This document shows positions 43,081-53,501 of a DNA stretch of 64,000 bases, piece by piece. Numbering within the stretch: the first letter of the stretch is position 1; each line of letters begins with the position of its first letter. The notes beneath the pieces are model-generated. The model did no database searches, was not told the DNA's origin, and saw only the letters and a program-made list of their open reading frames with translations. This stretch comes from Cryptomeria japonica. Its lineage: Eukaryota > Streptophyta > Pinopsida > Cupressales > Cupressaceae. The translations under genes and the position numbers were made by a program. Location of the stretch: assembly GCF_030272615.1 (NCBI RefSeq), contig NC_081406.1, positions 470,942,400-471,006,399 on the forward strand. Reading direction: 5' to 3'.

Positions 43081-43977
43081 GAGCACTTCCCCTCCTATTT
43101 GCATAAGTTGATCATAGGCAAAAATAAGCAATAAGTGAAATCAAGTGAAAGCATTCAATCATTCAAGCATTCATTCAAGTATTGAGAATTTCAAGTCTCC
43201 TTTCAAGGCTAGGTGTTGCATTCAAGACAAGGATTCAACCATTGAAGAGGAGATTTCTATCAACACTCAAGACATCCTATTTCACATATCCATTCAAGCA
43301 AATTCATCTACAAAGGTATCAACATCTCAATTTACATCCCCTTCTTGAGGTGGATGTTACTTCAGACATTTCCTTTCATTTACTTGCAGCCTTTTACAAC
43401 CACTTGGTTAATTCCAAAATGGGGTTTGACCAAAAGGAAAACCCCCAATCCTAACAACATTTTCCTCTCTTTTATGTGTATAGGTTGTAGGTGTGTGGCT
43501 GTAATTGCAAGTTTAGGCTTCATTTTCACAGATGAAAAAACCCTTTTCGGTGCACGGATTTTTTGGAGGACCGTGCATAACTTACACACGGTCCCTGCAA
43601 CTTTTGCTCAGATTTGTAGGGAAGCTTCATCTCGACATTCTACTGCTAATTCCAGGTGCACAGCTTCATCTCGCATCTCTATCTCAAGATATAATTGTTT
43701 CTTTGTCATTTCTGTACTTAGTCTCAATTTGCTTAATTCAACTAGTATGTTACAAAAGAGGGTCAATTTACTTTCCTAATACTTCCAAATTTACTGTAAT
43801 TCACTTAGTATTCACTCTCTTACCATTGGGGATTGGATCTAGTGAATTCAACCCCTCTTTTGAATGTAATGTGTGAAAAATTAAAGGGAATCCTTTGTGA
43901 AAACTTTCATCCCTCTATTGAGGGGAGTAAAGCTTTCCACTTGATCTCCCCTCATCATTCTTCACCATATTACATTT

Positions 43978-43993
43978 TGGTGAACCCGATGTC
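43978..43993 (+). promoter_or_regulatory. primer-binding site of N1-b
   Basis: TGGTGAACCCGATGTC follows the LTR after TTT. It is nearly the same as in N1-a, so the site is a family trait. The matching tRNA is not identified. Confidence 0.6.
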
Positions 43994-45206
43994 TTACATA
44001 CTTTACATTGAAAATTATTGCATTCTTTTTATTTACAAATTTAATTTTCTTGCAATTTACACAAACTTGGTGGTTAATTCATTCAAAACCCTACTTGCTA
44101 AAATTAAAATTGAACTTGTATTTTGCAAAATTTGCTATCTATTGTCTTAGATCTGAAAATTACATTGCTTGTTAAATTCAATTATTTTATTGTCTTGTCC
44201 AATTTGCAAATCAAATTTACAAAATTGAGTGGTTAATTGTCAAAACCCTAATTTCCAAGCATCAACTTGAACTTGTGCAAAAATTGGATTTACATTTAAT
44301 TTTCAGATTTGTGACTGTTTCCAAACCTATCTTCTTGCATAAAATTCAAATTTTCAATTTCCCTCCTTTTCCCAAAATTCAAAATTTTAAAATTCAGTGG
44401 TTAGGTCCTAAAACTCTAATTTTCAAATTTAATTGGATTTTGTGCAAATTTCAATCAATTTCAAACAATTTCAGTTTTCTAAATATTATTTAAGGTGGCC
44501 CTATCTAGTAGGTTTGACCTTTTTCAAAATTGAAATTCAATTTCTTCTCTTTTTCAAAACCCTAATAGGGTCCTATTTCAACATTCCAACCTTAATTTCA
44601 CCTATCTAGAGATCGTAAAATCAATCAAATTTTTGGGGTTAACTCTCAAATCATCGTAGCTTTCATCCCTAAATTTATTTTGAAAAAGTTGGGAGGACGG
44701 TGCATAACTTACGCATGGTCCCTGGCTTTTTTCCCAAAAATTTGAGAGACTGTTATGATTGTATTTAATTGCTTAAATCCATAAAATTTGCTGATTTTGT
44801 CGTATTTGATCCCTCTAAACTCAAAAACATTTCCCAAATTCAACATTGCAACTTTCAAGGAAACATTTAAAATTAAGTTGTTAATTATAATCTGACCTAA
44901 TTTTAAGATCTTAATTTTGTCAATTTTAAATTTTAAATTAAGTAGTATCCCATTGGCCCTAATTTTAAATTTCAATCTCTTTTTATTAATTATAAATCTT
45001 TCTTAGAGAGTGTATCATTTCTTCTTTCCACAAAGTTCAAATTGCATAATCATCACTTTCTTGAATTTTGCAAACTTTGTTCCCAAAATTCAAAATTCAA
45101 ATTTTCCCTCTAGTGCATGAGTTTTACAACTATTAATCCTACCTATACTTTTCCCGTTAGATGAAGCATTAGAATTAACGCTTCCCAAGGTTTAATTCCC
45201 AAAGAG
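43994..45206 (+). other. N1-b leader
   Basis: AT-rich sequence with many AAATTT and AAAACCCTAA-like words and no supported gene. A block near 44690-44750 (GGACGGTGCATAA...GGTCCCTGGC) resembles a block inside the LTR near 43565, suggesting an old internal duplication. Confidence 0.6.
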
Positions 45207-47200
45207 ATGGAGCCTAATTTGGGTGACTTCTACAATGAGGATATTGCTAATTCTTCCCATCCTAATAATATCTCTACCTACCCAATTGATGATTCCCATG
45301 ATGAAGAAGAAGCTTTGACTAGAGTTTCCATAGATCAACTTTCAAAATTGGACAATCAATTTGACAATTTCCAACAATGGATGTCCCGAGAATATCCTAA
45401 TAGTGAAGCTCTTCCATTAATTGAAGTTCTAAATTGCATGATTCAAAGTGATAAGAATGGAATTGATATATTGTGTGGTATTGCTCACATTGTTGACTAT
45501 AACGTTATGCCTATGAAGAGTTGTGCTGAGAACCTAGGTTATTCACAACCTTCTACACAAATCAAACATTATATTCCTTTGTCCACTTCTATGGCTAGTA
45601 TTCCTACTTTCACTTAAAACATCATGGCTACATCAACTCAAAATGTCATACCTACAACCATTAGTCATGGGGGCAATCCCTCTTCTTCATTCAATCCTCC
45701 ATCTTTATCTATGCCTTCAATGAGTATTCCTATTGTCTCTCAACCAATCAATGTGACACAAGGGGCCAATCCATTCAATCATTTTACTCCTCCTTTTAGT
45801 GTCCCATTACCTACTCAATCATCACCTATGCCTAATTACCATAGTGTCCCACCACCTTATTCTCAATCGATGCCTTATTTCAACAACATCACACCACCTT
45901 CTCAATCAAACATGTCTAACATTAATTATTCAACCGAAGCAACCATTAATAACCTTGCTCGAAATATGTTCATTGCAACAACAAATTGCTTCAATGAGTC
46001 AATCCAAGTTTAGTGTGCCCACATTTGATGTTGTGAGCCCACTTTCTCTTGATATTGTTAGAGTTTTTGCTCCTAAACATGTTGAAGTCCCTCAATTGGA
46101 ACTCTATAATGGAAAAGGTGATCCTTTAACACATGTCAAAACATTCCAAACTTTGTGTACTGACTTTGCTCATGATCAAATATTGCTTGCCAAATTCTTT
46201 ACTAGAACATTAAGATATAAGGCTTTACAACAGTATTTCTCTTTGCCTTCTTATTCTATTACTTCTTTTCAATAGTTAGAAAATGCTTTTATTCAACAAT
46301 TTCAAAACAACATAGGCCCTAAAATCACTTTAACTGATTTAATGCATTGTAAACAAGGTGTTAAAGAAAAAGTGACTGATTTCATTGGTAGATACAATAA
46401 TTTGTGTTCTCAAATCTCTTTTCTAGTGCCTGATAATGATATTCAAAGAATTTTCATTTCTAATTTGCAAAAAAACATTAGGGAAAAACTTCTCTTTTCT
46501 GAGTTTACTTCCTTTCCACAATTGTGTGCAACACTTCACAATTATCAACTGATTGTGAGTCAAATGGAGCAATTAACTCCTATGGCTCTGAGTGATAAGG
46601 GTGAGAGTGCACAACAACCATTTGTGATTTCAAACCAGAAAAAAGGCTTCATCAAATTCAATGACATCATCAACAAGGACAATGTGAATGTTGCAACAGG
46701 TGTGCCTCCTATTTCTAGATTTTTCAAAAGAGAGAAAGTATTTACTCCTTTGAATGAATCTTTGTATAGCATCATGTCTCATTTGTTACAAAGAAATGTT
46801 ATCAAACTTCCTCCAATAAAACCAGTTGATCCTTCTAAAGCAGCTTCACCTAACTTTGATAATAATTCTTTTTGTCAATTTCATCGTCAACCTGGTCAAG
46901 ATACTGAAAAAATGTTTTGCATTAAAATGTAAGATTCAAGACTTGATTGATAATAATACTATATTTGTGGTAGGTGTGAATGAGAAGGGAAAAAAATCAG
47001 TAGCTCCTCCTAATCAAAATATTAAGATTTTTACTGATCCTTTACACTCTCATACCTCTAATGTGATTGAGACTAAAGACACTTCTTTCTCTCCCATTGA
47101 TTTCACTTTTATAGCTCAAAATATGGTTAATTTGGTAGAGAAACAAGAAACACCTAAGGATCCATGTATTACATTTGATCCTAGTGAGACCATTAAGGCA
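45207..47200 (+). pseudogene. N1-b gag
   Basis: The frame opens MEPNLGDFYNEDIAN at 45207 with an acidic N-terminus. After a TAA at 45615-45617 comes a Pro/Ser/Asn-rich stretch to about 45985. A frameshift leads into a retrotransposon-gag capsid domain (VPQLELYNGKGDPLTHVKTF; FTRTLRYKALQQYFSL; TAG at 46273; LENAFIQQFQNNIG; KEKVTDFIGRYNNLCSQISF; ISNLQKNIREKLLFSEF). After another shift near 46920 there is a CCHC-like motif CQFHRQPGQDTEKMFC followed by KCKIQDLIDN, as in Athila/Tat-type gag. The capsid assignment is strong; the N-terminal extension is unrecognised. Confidence 0.8.
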
Positions 47201-48244
47201 CCTGATGGCCCTTTATACATAGTTGTGAAGATCCAAGGTAAACCTTTTTCGTGGAATGCTTATTGATCCCTCTTGCATGGTTAATGTCATCACTGAAGAA
47301 TATCTTTATACTTTACATTTGCATCGGCCAATCTATGATGGTGCTAATGTTGTCATTAAGTTATTTGATGGATTTTCTTGTCCTACTATTGGTTCTATCA
47401 AACTTCCTATTGAGGTTCATACTAAATCTATAGATATCAACTTTGTTATCATTCCTTCATCTGAACAATTCCATGTGAATTTAGGCTAGCCTTGGCTATC
47501 TTCCATGAAGGTTATTGCTTCTCCAATCCATCAGTGTTTGAAATTTCCCCACAATGGAGAAATCATAAATATTAACCATAGATTATTTCGACCAACCGAA
47601 AGAAGCCCAGGTGTTCCTATTGATTACTTTTGACGTCAACAATTTGGATCTCTTCCACCAAGAAGTGATGCTCTCTTTCAATCTTATCAAAAATGGAAGA
47701 AAGATATGATTTTATCCTTAAGCCAACCTAGAACTCCAACACTTGATATTCCCATCCTTCTTGAAGATGAAGTTCTTCCCCTAATGGATAGAACTAATCT
47801 TCCTTCTAAGGAAGATTCCCAACATATTCCTATGGATGATACTATGCCTTCCCCTAAGAAGAATGATAATATTCCTCCTAAGGTTATACCTATACCTCCT
47901 ACTCATGATGGACCTGGTCTCCTTCCTAAACCAAACATTCCTCCTTTATATGGTGCAGTTCCACCTCCTTCCTCTTATAGAGAGAGAGACCTGCCTCTCC
48001 TCTTGTCCAACCTGAAAGACCTCAACCTAACCATCAAACTCCCAAGATGAGAACATTCCTCCTTCAACAAATATACCTCGGTCTTCTCAGCCTTCCGCTA
48101 AGACTAGATAGAATCATTGTGTGAGAGAACGCTAACAAAAACGTCGTGCTAGAGCTCATGAATTTGTTTCTCAAACTATTCAATCTCCCAAAACACCAAT
48201 AGTTGACATGATTCCATTTTCTCCTAGGCATGATGTTGAACCTA
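47201..48244 (+). pseudogene. N1-b aspartic protease-like region and tail
   Basis: A retropepsin-like domain: MLIDPSCMVNVITEEYLYTL has the Asp but a Pro-Ser-Cys instead of the usual Ser/Thr-Gly; FDGFSCPTIGSIKLPIEV and FVIIPSSEQFHVNLG follow; then PWLSSMKVIASPIHQCLKF in line with the block after the protease in Athila/Tat polyproteins. In autonomous elements reverse transcriptase would follow. Here a Pro-, Asp- and Lys-rich tail with YQKWKKDMILSL follows instead and continues past the CHR-2 insertion into 57014-57383. Frame breaks occur near 47250, 47490 and 48050. Confidence 0.72.
48240..48244. other. target-site duplication of CHR-2, left copy
   Basis: ACCTA here and at 57014-57018 flank the TGTAATGTCC...GATATTACA ends of CHR-2. 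Confidence 0.92.
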
Positions 48245-48353
48245 TGTAATGTCCCCTTCTCAGTGATGCTCTTTCAATGGTCCATTAGCCTATTCCTGAG
48301 ACCCGTAGGCTAGGTGGAATGAATAATCACGGTCTACCATCGATGAAACGAGG

Positions 48354-48487
48354 ACATACTATTTTTAGTAAGTCAAGGAACGACCATTCTGGTGCCACTG
48401 TCCTACTGAGCCCTCCTTTCTTTGCCTCCAGACGCGATGATCATATTTTTCTAAGCATTAATTCTTGACTTACTATTTTTAGTAAGT
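48354..48487. repeat. paired ACTTACT...AGTAAGT dyads in CHR-2 U3
   Basis: A palindrome with arms (G)ACTTACT and AGTAAGT(C) around an ATTTTT centre occurs at 48354-48374 and 48467-48487. The 3' LTR carries it at 55166-55187 and 55280-55300. In the 3' LTR the first copy is perfect over 8-base arms. Confidence 0.85.
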
Positions 48488-49663
48488 GGTTGGGTGGCAC
48501 AATTCTATTTTTGGCAGTAGATAGGGTTCTGAATTCTGCAGCAGTCTGTGGTTGTCCGAGCTCAGTTTCATCTTGGTGGTGATAATAATCAGTGCGGGAG
48601 ACATTTGCAACATAATTAAATATTATTTTCTTATCCTAAGGTTAATATTTAATTAATCTATTTATTGGCTACTGGTTTATTAAATTTGGGATTAATGCCC
48701 ATTTAATCCTAAATTTGGTGAAATTCAATTGTTTTATGGAATGAGAAATATTTTAGAAGGGATATTATTTCACTTTGCATCGCTAATATGTGCCTAAGTG
48801 TTTAACGTGGGTCCTCCCTTTCCTTGGGCGTGACTTTTGACTTAGGAGAATGGGCGCTACACTTGGGTCCACATGTAAGTGGAATGAAATTCAAATGCAA
48901 GCATGGAATTTGGAGGGATGTCATTTGAATTCGAAGAATGAAGTTATAAATATGAGGCTTGGGTTCCCATTTGGATCATCTTGAAAATCTATAATGTTTT
49001 GCTACCGGATTGGCAATAGAACTTGAGGCTTCGGAGTGCGTCTCCCTAGTGCTACTCGGTTTCGTACTTGAAATACAGTACCTAGTTGTGCCTTGTATTC
49101 TTCTATCATTTTCAGAGCTTTTCCATAGACATCTTGGTGTTGCAATGATCCTGGACTTGCTGGTTTTGCCTGTGGCTGAAACACAGTTTTGCTCACATCT
49201 CTCTGTTGGAGCATCTGATAGTTATGGGTATCATTCCTATCTTCCTTCCCAGCACTGGAAAATAAGTTTGTAAGTTTTTAGCACATTTGTTTGAGTATTG
49301 ATTTAATTATGCAAAATCAAAATTCCTAATCTAGGCGTGGGTTTTTTGGGTTGCATTGGGATGCATGCAAAATAAAATAAAAAAGGGTTGTTTGGGGTGT
49401 GGCTATTATTGGTTGTCATTTTATTGGATGTACGATGGGATTGGGCTTGATTTGAATCAATTCGGGTAAAAATTGAGTGAGTTATGAGTATTTTCATGTT
49501 TTCATGGGCTACTAAAACTGTACTTTCAGCCTGTAGAGCAGTGTAACAGAAAATTACAGTATTGTGTAGAAACCTGCAGTTAATCTTCTCATCTCATCTC
49601 CATATTGTAAGGTTTTTTCAGTAAAACTAAGCATCCCATTCTATCTGCTTTTATTTGTAATTC

Positions 49664-49973
49664 CCACTGCATAAGTGGAAGAGTTTGGCTTGTCGCCTTC
49701 TCAGTTTTGTAATTCAGTTTTCTTTGATAAATAGTCCTCCCGCTGGAATATGCGGTAGAGTGATGGTTTAATGTAATGTCCTCCCACTGAATAAGTGGTC
49801 AAGTGATAAGTTCAATGCTATGGTCCTCCCGCTGAAACATGCGATAGAGTGATTGTTTAATGTAATGTCCTCCCGCTGAAATACGCGGTAGAGTGATTGA
49901 GCTTCATTTCCTTGTAATTTTCCCTTGGTCGGTTTATCGCCAAGTGTTGTTTTCTATCCTATTGGATAAGTAG
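49664..49973 (+). repeat. hairpin array in CHR-2 LTR
   Basis: At least seven short stem-loops occur in about 310 bp: CCACT/AGTGG at 49664-49678, CCGC/GCGG at 49740-49755, CCACT/AGTGG at 49784-49798, CCGC/GCGA at 49829-49844, CCGC/GCGG at 49873-49888, CTTGG/CCAAG at 49924-49944, CTATT/AGTAG at 49959-49973. Most loops contain ATA or a similar A-rich core, and four units follow GTCCTCC. Stem sequences differ between units while pairing is kept. The 3' LTR has the same array at about 56473-56783. Confidence 0.8.
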
Positions 49974-50203
49974 AAGGGGCTGGCTTGCCACCCATGCATT
50001 GTAATTTTCAATTTGATTATATTTGCTGACGATCCCCGGAACACTATATGCTCTCACCCTCCCAGTCTGGGCTCTCGGTGAACAAAAGGTGGAAGGGTTC
50101 CCTTTCAGTTATTTGGTTTATTCATCTAACCTTAACGGGTTACTTGTTGTGGTTCAATTGTTATTGGCTTAAAAACAAAACAAAAATTAGTGGGATATTA
50201 CAA

Positions 50204-50215
50204 TGGTATCAGAGC
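50204..50215 (+). promoter_or_regulatory. primer-binding site of CHR-2
   Basis: TGGTATCAGAGC, one base after the LTR end, is an exact initiator methionine tRNA complement. Confidence 0.95.
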
Positions 50216-50327
50216 TGGTTTTCCTGCCAGCTTGTGAGAGTCAGTGGGTTCAGAAGTCTCCATGAGTGACAGAGACGTCAGACACTACAACAGAGAACAG
50301 AAGAGATAGCAGTTTCAGATTCCTATA

Positions 50328-52223
50328 GTGCCCGAAGAGGACACATTTTTAGAAGTACTGAGAAACAGAGGGAAGAATTTAGATACCTCAGATTCAGTGG
50401 ATTCAATGGTAGATAAGACTATAGAAACAAATGAGGCACCCGACAAGAAGGCAGAGAGGCAATTCAATGCCATGATGGACATGATGTCTTTACTGTTGTC
50501 AAAGCTCAACCAGAACGTTGTTGGGACCCCTAATCAACCCAACAATGGATCGGAAGCCAACACTTCTAACACTCCTGTAGGTAATGGAAATGGGAGCAAT
50601 AACGGGAGTAACAATGGAGGTTCAGCCCCAAGGCCTTTACAACCTATCTTTTTGCCCAAAGAAGTACAACAAGCTGAAATAGAGATACCCACAGCTGATG
50701 AGATAAGAAATAGCTACATGGAGTATGCTTCCCTTCCTGGTGAGATCTGAGATATCCTAACTCTGGATCAATTCATGAATCAGAAAATGAAAAGAGGACG
50801 GAGGAATGACTACAAGTCTGCTGCCCCAAGAGATTTCCAGCAAGCTCTTGGAAGAGTGACCTTAGCACACTTTGATGGGAGCGCTAAGGGTACTGCCAGA
50901 GCATGGGTACAGAAGTTGGACAATTACTTGTCCTTGAGACCGATGCCGGAGGAGGATACCATCAAGTTTTCTACCTTTCACTTGGATGGAGTGGCCCACG
51001 AATGGTGGTACCATGGGTTGGTCACCCTTGGACACAACTTAGTCACCACCTATGCTGATTTCACCAACAAGCTAATTGAGAGATTTGACACCAAGGATCC
51101 AGAGCTGAAGTTTAGAGAACTTGCACAACTGAGGCAGCAAGGTTCCTTGGACACTTACATGACTGAATTCCAAAACTTGTCATTCATGGTGAGTAGCATC
51201 TCAGAGAAGCGACTGGTTGTCCTTTTCACTGAAGGACTTGAAGAACCATTGAGAGGATGGGTCAAAGCTTTTGTTCCGCCCACATTGGCAGAAGCTATTA
51301 GAAAATCTAGAAGTATGGAGTTGGCTGCCCCTAAGAGTAAAACTCAGTCCAAGCCTTTCCCTTTCAGAAAGGATAAGAGGAAATTCACTAATCAGACCAA
51401 GAGGTTCCCTCCACGAATGGATGATGAGCTCCGTCAAGAGCTCCAGAGAAAGAACCTATGTTATTTTTGTAGAGAACCTTGGGTTCCCGGGCATAGGTGC
51501 CATGGAAAGGGGAATTTACATCAAATGGAAGGCTATTCCGAAGATGGATCAGATTCTAAAATTTCAGAACAGCAGACTGAAGTTGAGGACATCGAGTATG
51601 AAGAGGCTCCTAAAGGGCCTGAATTTGGGTTAGAAGATAGAGGAGTGGTTTCTCAACTCTCGAGCATTCACAAAAATGAGTCTTTCAGAGTTCGGGGTGT
51701 GATTGGAGAGCATCGTGTCATAGCTCTCACTGACACAGGTGCAACACACAACTTCATTGATGAAAGGATTGTTGCAAAAAGGGGACTAGTGGCAGAGGAA
51801 GTTGAGGGCTTCAAAGTCATGGTAGCAGATGGTTCCACTATATCCTATAATAGAATGATTTCCAACATGTCTCTAAAGTTGGGAAATCATGAAATCAGAG
51901 ATGATTTCTTTGTGGTAAGCATTGGAGGGACTGATGATGCAGTCCTCGGGATTCAATGGCTGAGATCTCTTGGTGAGATCACACTAAACCTACAAACCAT
52001 GGAGCTGAAATTCATGTCTGAAGGGAAAAAGGTAGTTTTGAGAGGAATGTCGCATGGGGGACTTAAGGTTGTATCCTTGAAAAGAATGGAAAGGCTGATC
52101 CACCATAATCAGGTGGAGTGGGCAGTGGAGTGTTTGATAATGCCTTCCAATCCATTGGTCAATAAGGGCAACTATTCCTCAAACATTTCAGCATTGGTCA
52201 AGCATAGAGAAATATTGTGGTGA
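50328..52223 (+). pseudogene. CHR-2 gag and protease
   Basis: It starts MPEEDTFLEVLRNRGKNLD at 50328. An Asn/Gly-rich stretch follows, a TGA at 50748-50750 (CGA to TGA would explain it) and then the capsid (LGRVTLAHFDGSAKGTARAW; LDGVAHEWWYHGLVT; FRELAQLRQQGSLDTYMTEF). The knuckle CYFCREPWVPGHRC near 51460-51500 is the chromovirus form. Protease: ALTDTGATHNFIDERIV near 51720-51770 and DAVLGIQWLRSLGEI near 51940. A frameshift at about 52205 separates it from the polymerase. Confidence 0.92.
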
Positions 52224-53485
52224 TACCTTCAGAACCACAACAAGAGCACAGAAAGTATCCTGCAGACATTCAAGCTTTGATAACTAAGAGAAGCAAGGTG
52301 TTTGAAAAGCCACCTCCTAGCAGACCTCCTGAAAGAGGTGCTGAACACATTATTGAGCTTGAGGAAGGAGCTAAGCCAGTCATGACTACTCCTTACCGAT
52401 ACCCCAAAAAGCAGAAAGATGAGATCAAGAAAGCAATTCAGGAATTGTTTGACATGGGTTACATCTGGCCTAGCAAAAGCCCCTTTGTTTTGGTGGTTGT
52501 TTTGGTGAGAAAGAAGGATGGGACCATGCACATGTGTGTGGATTATAGAGCCCTAAATTAGAAAACCATCAAGAATCGGTATCCTATTCTGAAGATTGAT
52601 GAGCTCATTGACGAGCTACATGGGGCAGTGTTCTTTTCCAAAATTGACCTCAGATCTGGGTACCATCAGATTAGAATGAGAGCTTCAAATGTGGAGAAAA
52701 CTGCTTTCAGGTGTCACTTTGGTCACTTTGAGTTCTTAGTCATGCCCTTTGGTTTGACTAATGCTCCTGCTACATTCCAGTCATGCATGAACAGAATCTT
52801 CCAAGAACAGTTGAGGAAGTTTGTGTTGATATTTTTTTATGACATCCTGATTTTCAGCAGATCTTGGAAAGAGCATCTTCAGCAGTTGGATGAAGTGTTG
52901 GGCATACTAGAATCTAAATCCCTGTTCGCCAAGGAATCCAAGTGCGAATTTGGGATGGAAGAGTTGCTTTATCTTGGGCACATCATCAGTGCAGGTGGTG
53001 TGAAGGTAGACCCTGAAAAGATTAGGGCTATCATCGATTGGCCTACTCCAGAAAACATAACACATCTGAGAGGATTTTTGGGATTGTGTGGATTCTATCG
53101 GAGGTTTGTAAAGGGATAATCTTAGTTGGCTGCCCCCCTTACAGATCTTACCAAGAAAGGGGCTTTTGAGTGGTCCGAGAAGGCACAGACAACATTTGAG
53201 CAGTTTAAGAGGATCATGAGCTCCTACCCAGTTTTAGCATTGCTCGATTTTACCAGGCCATTTGAACTACAATGTGATGCATCTGGAGAAGGTGTTGGTG
53301 CGGTCCTCATGCAAGATAAGCACCCTATAGTTTTTGAGAGCAGAAAGTTGAGAGGTCCTAAGAGACTATACTCCATTTATGACAAGGAAATGCTTGCCAT
53401 AATGCATGCACTTGCAAAATTCAGACAATATTTGGTGGGAAGTAAGTTCACTGTCAAGACTGACCACAACAGTCTTAAGATCTGA
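52217..53485 (+). pseudogene. CHR-2 reverse transcriptase and RNase H
   Basis: Polymerase blocks: MTTPYRYPKKQKDEI, MGYIWPSKSPFVLVVV, MCVDYRALN then TAG at 52559, [32 protein letters not shown]. The catalytic box is FFYDILIFS where chromoviruses have FFDDILI or YLDDILI, so the first Asp of the pair is Tyr. RNase H follows after TAA and TAG codons near 53117-53125: LQCDASGEGVGAVLMQ, YSIYDKEMLAIMHAL, FTVKTDHNSLK. The frame closes at 53485 and a shift leads to integrase. Confidence 0.92.
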
Positions 53486-53501
53486 ATGAGAGATAGTAGA
53501 A

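Larger units (their letters stand above)
42754..43974 (+). repeat. 5' LTR of N1-b
   Basis: A 1221-bp repeat from TGTAGCATCATAAAATTGTG to CACCATATTACA. It has one copy of the 30-bp dyad unit, whereas the 3' LTR has three. A TATA box lies at 43073-43080. Confidence 0.93.
48245..50202 (+). repeat. 5' LTR of CHR-2
   Basis: It begins TGTAATGTCCCCTTCTCAG and ends GTGGGATATTACA. It contains two copies of an ACTTACT/AGTAAGT dyad (48354-48374, 48467-48487) and, toward its 3' end, an array of small hairpins (49664-49973). Confidence 0.95.

Noticed and set aside
43145-43876. Several overlapping ORFs of 67-144 codons in the N1-b 5' LTR
   Set aside because: They lie in an LTR, have no domain, and the matching ORFs in the 3' LTR (58419-59111) differ in frame breaks. 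Treated as chance.
44030-44650. AAACCCTAA-like words suggesting interstitial telomere repeats
   Set aside because: The words are scattered and not in tandem, in AT-rich N1 leader sequence.
49664-49973. Regularly spaced short repeats suggestive of a CRISPR array
   Set aside because: Units are hairpins of changing sequence inside an LTR, spacers are not unique, and the DNA is plant nuclear.
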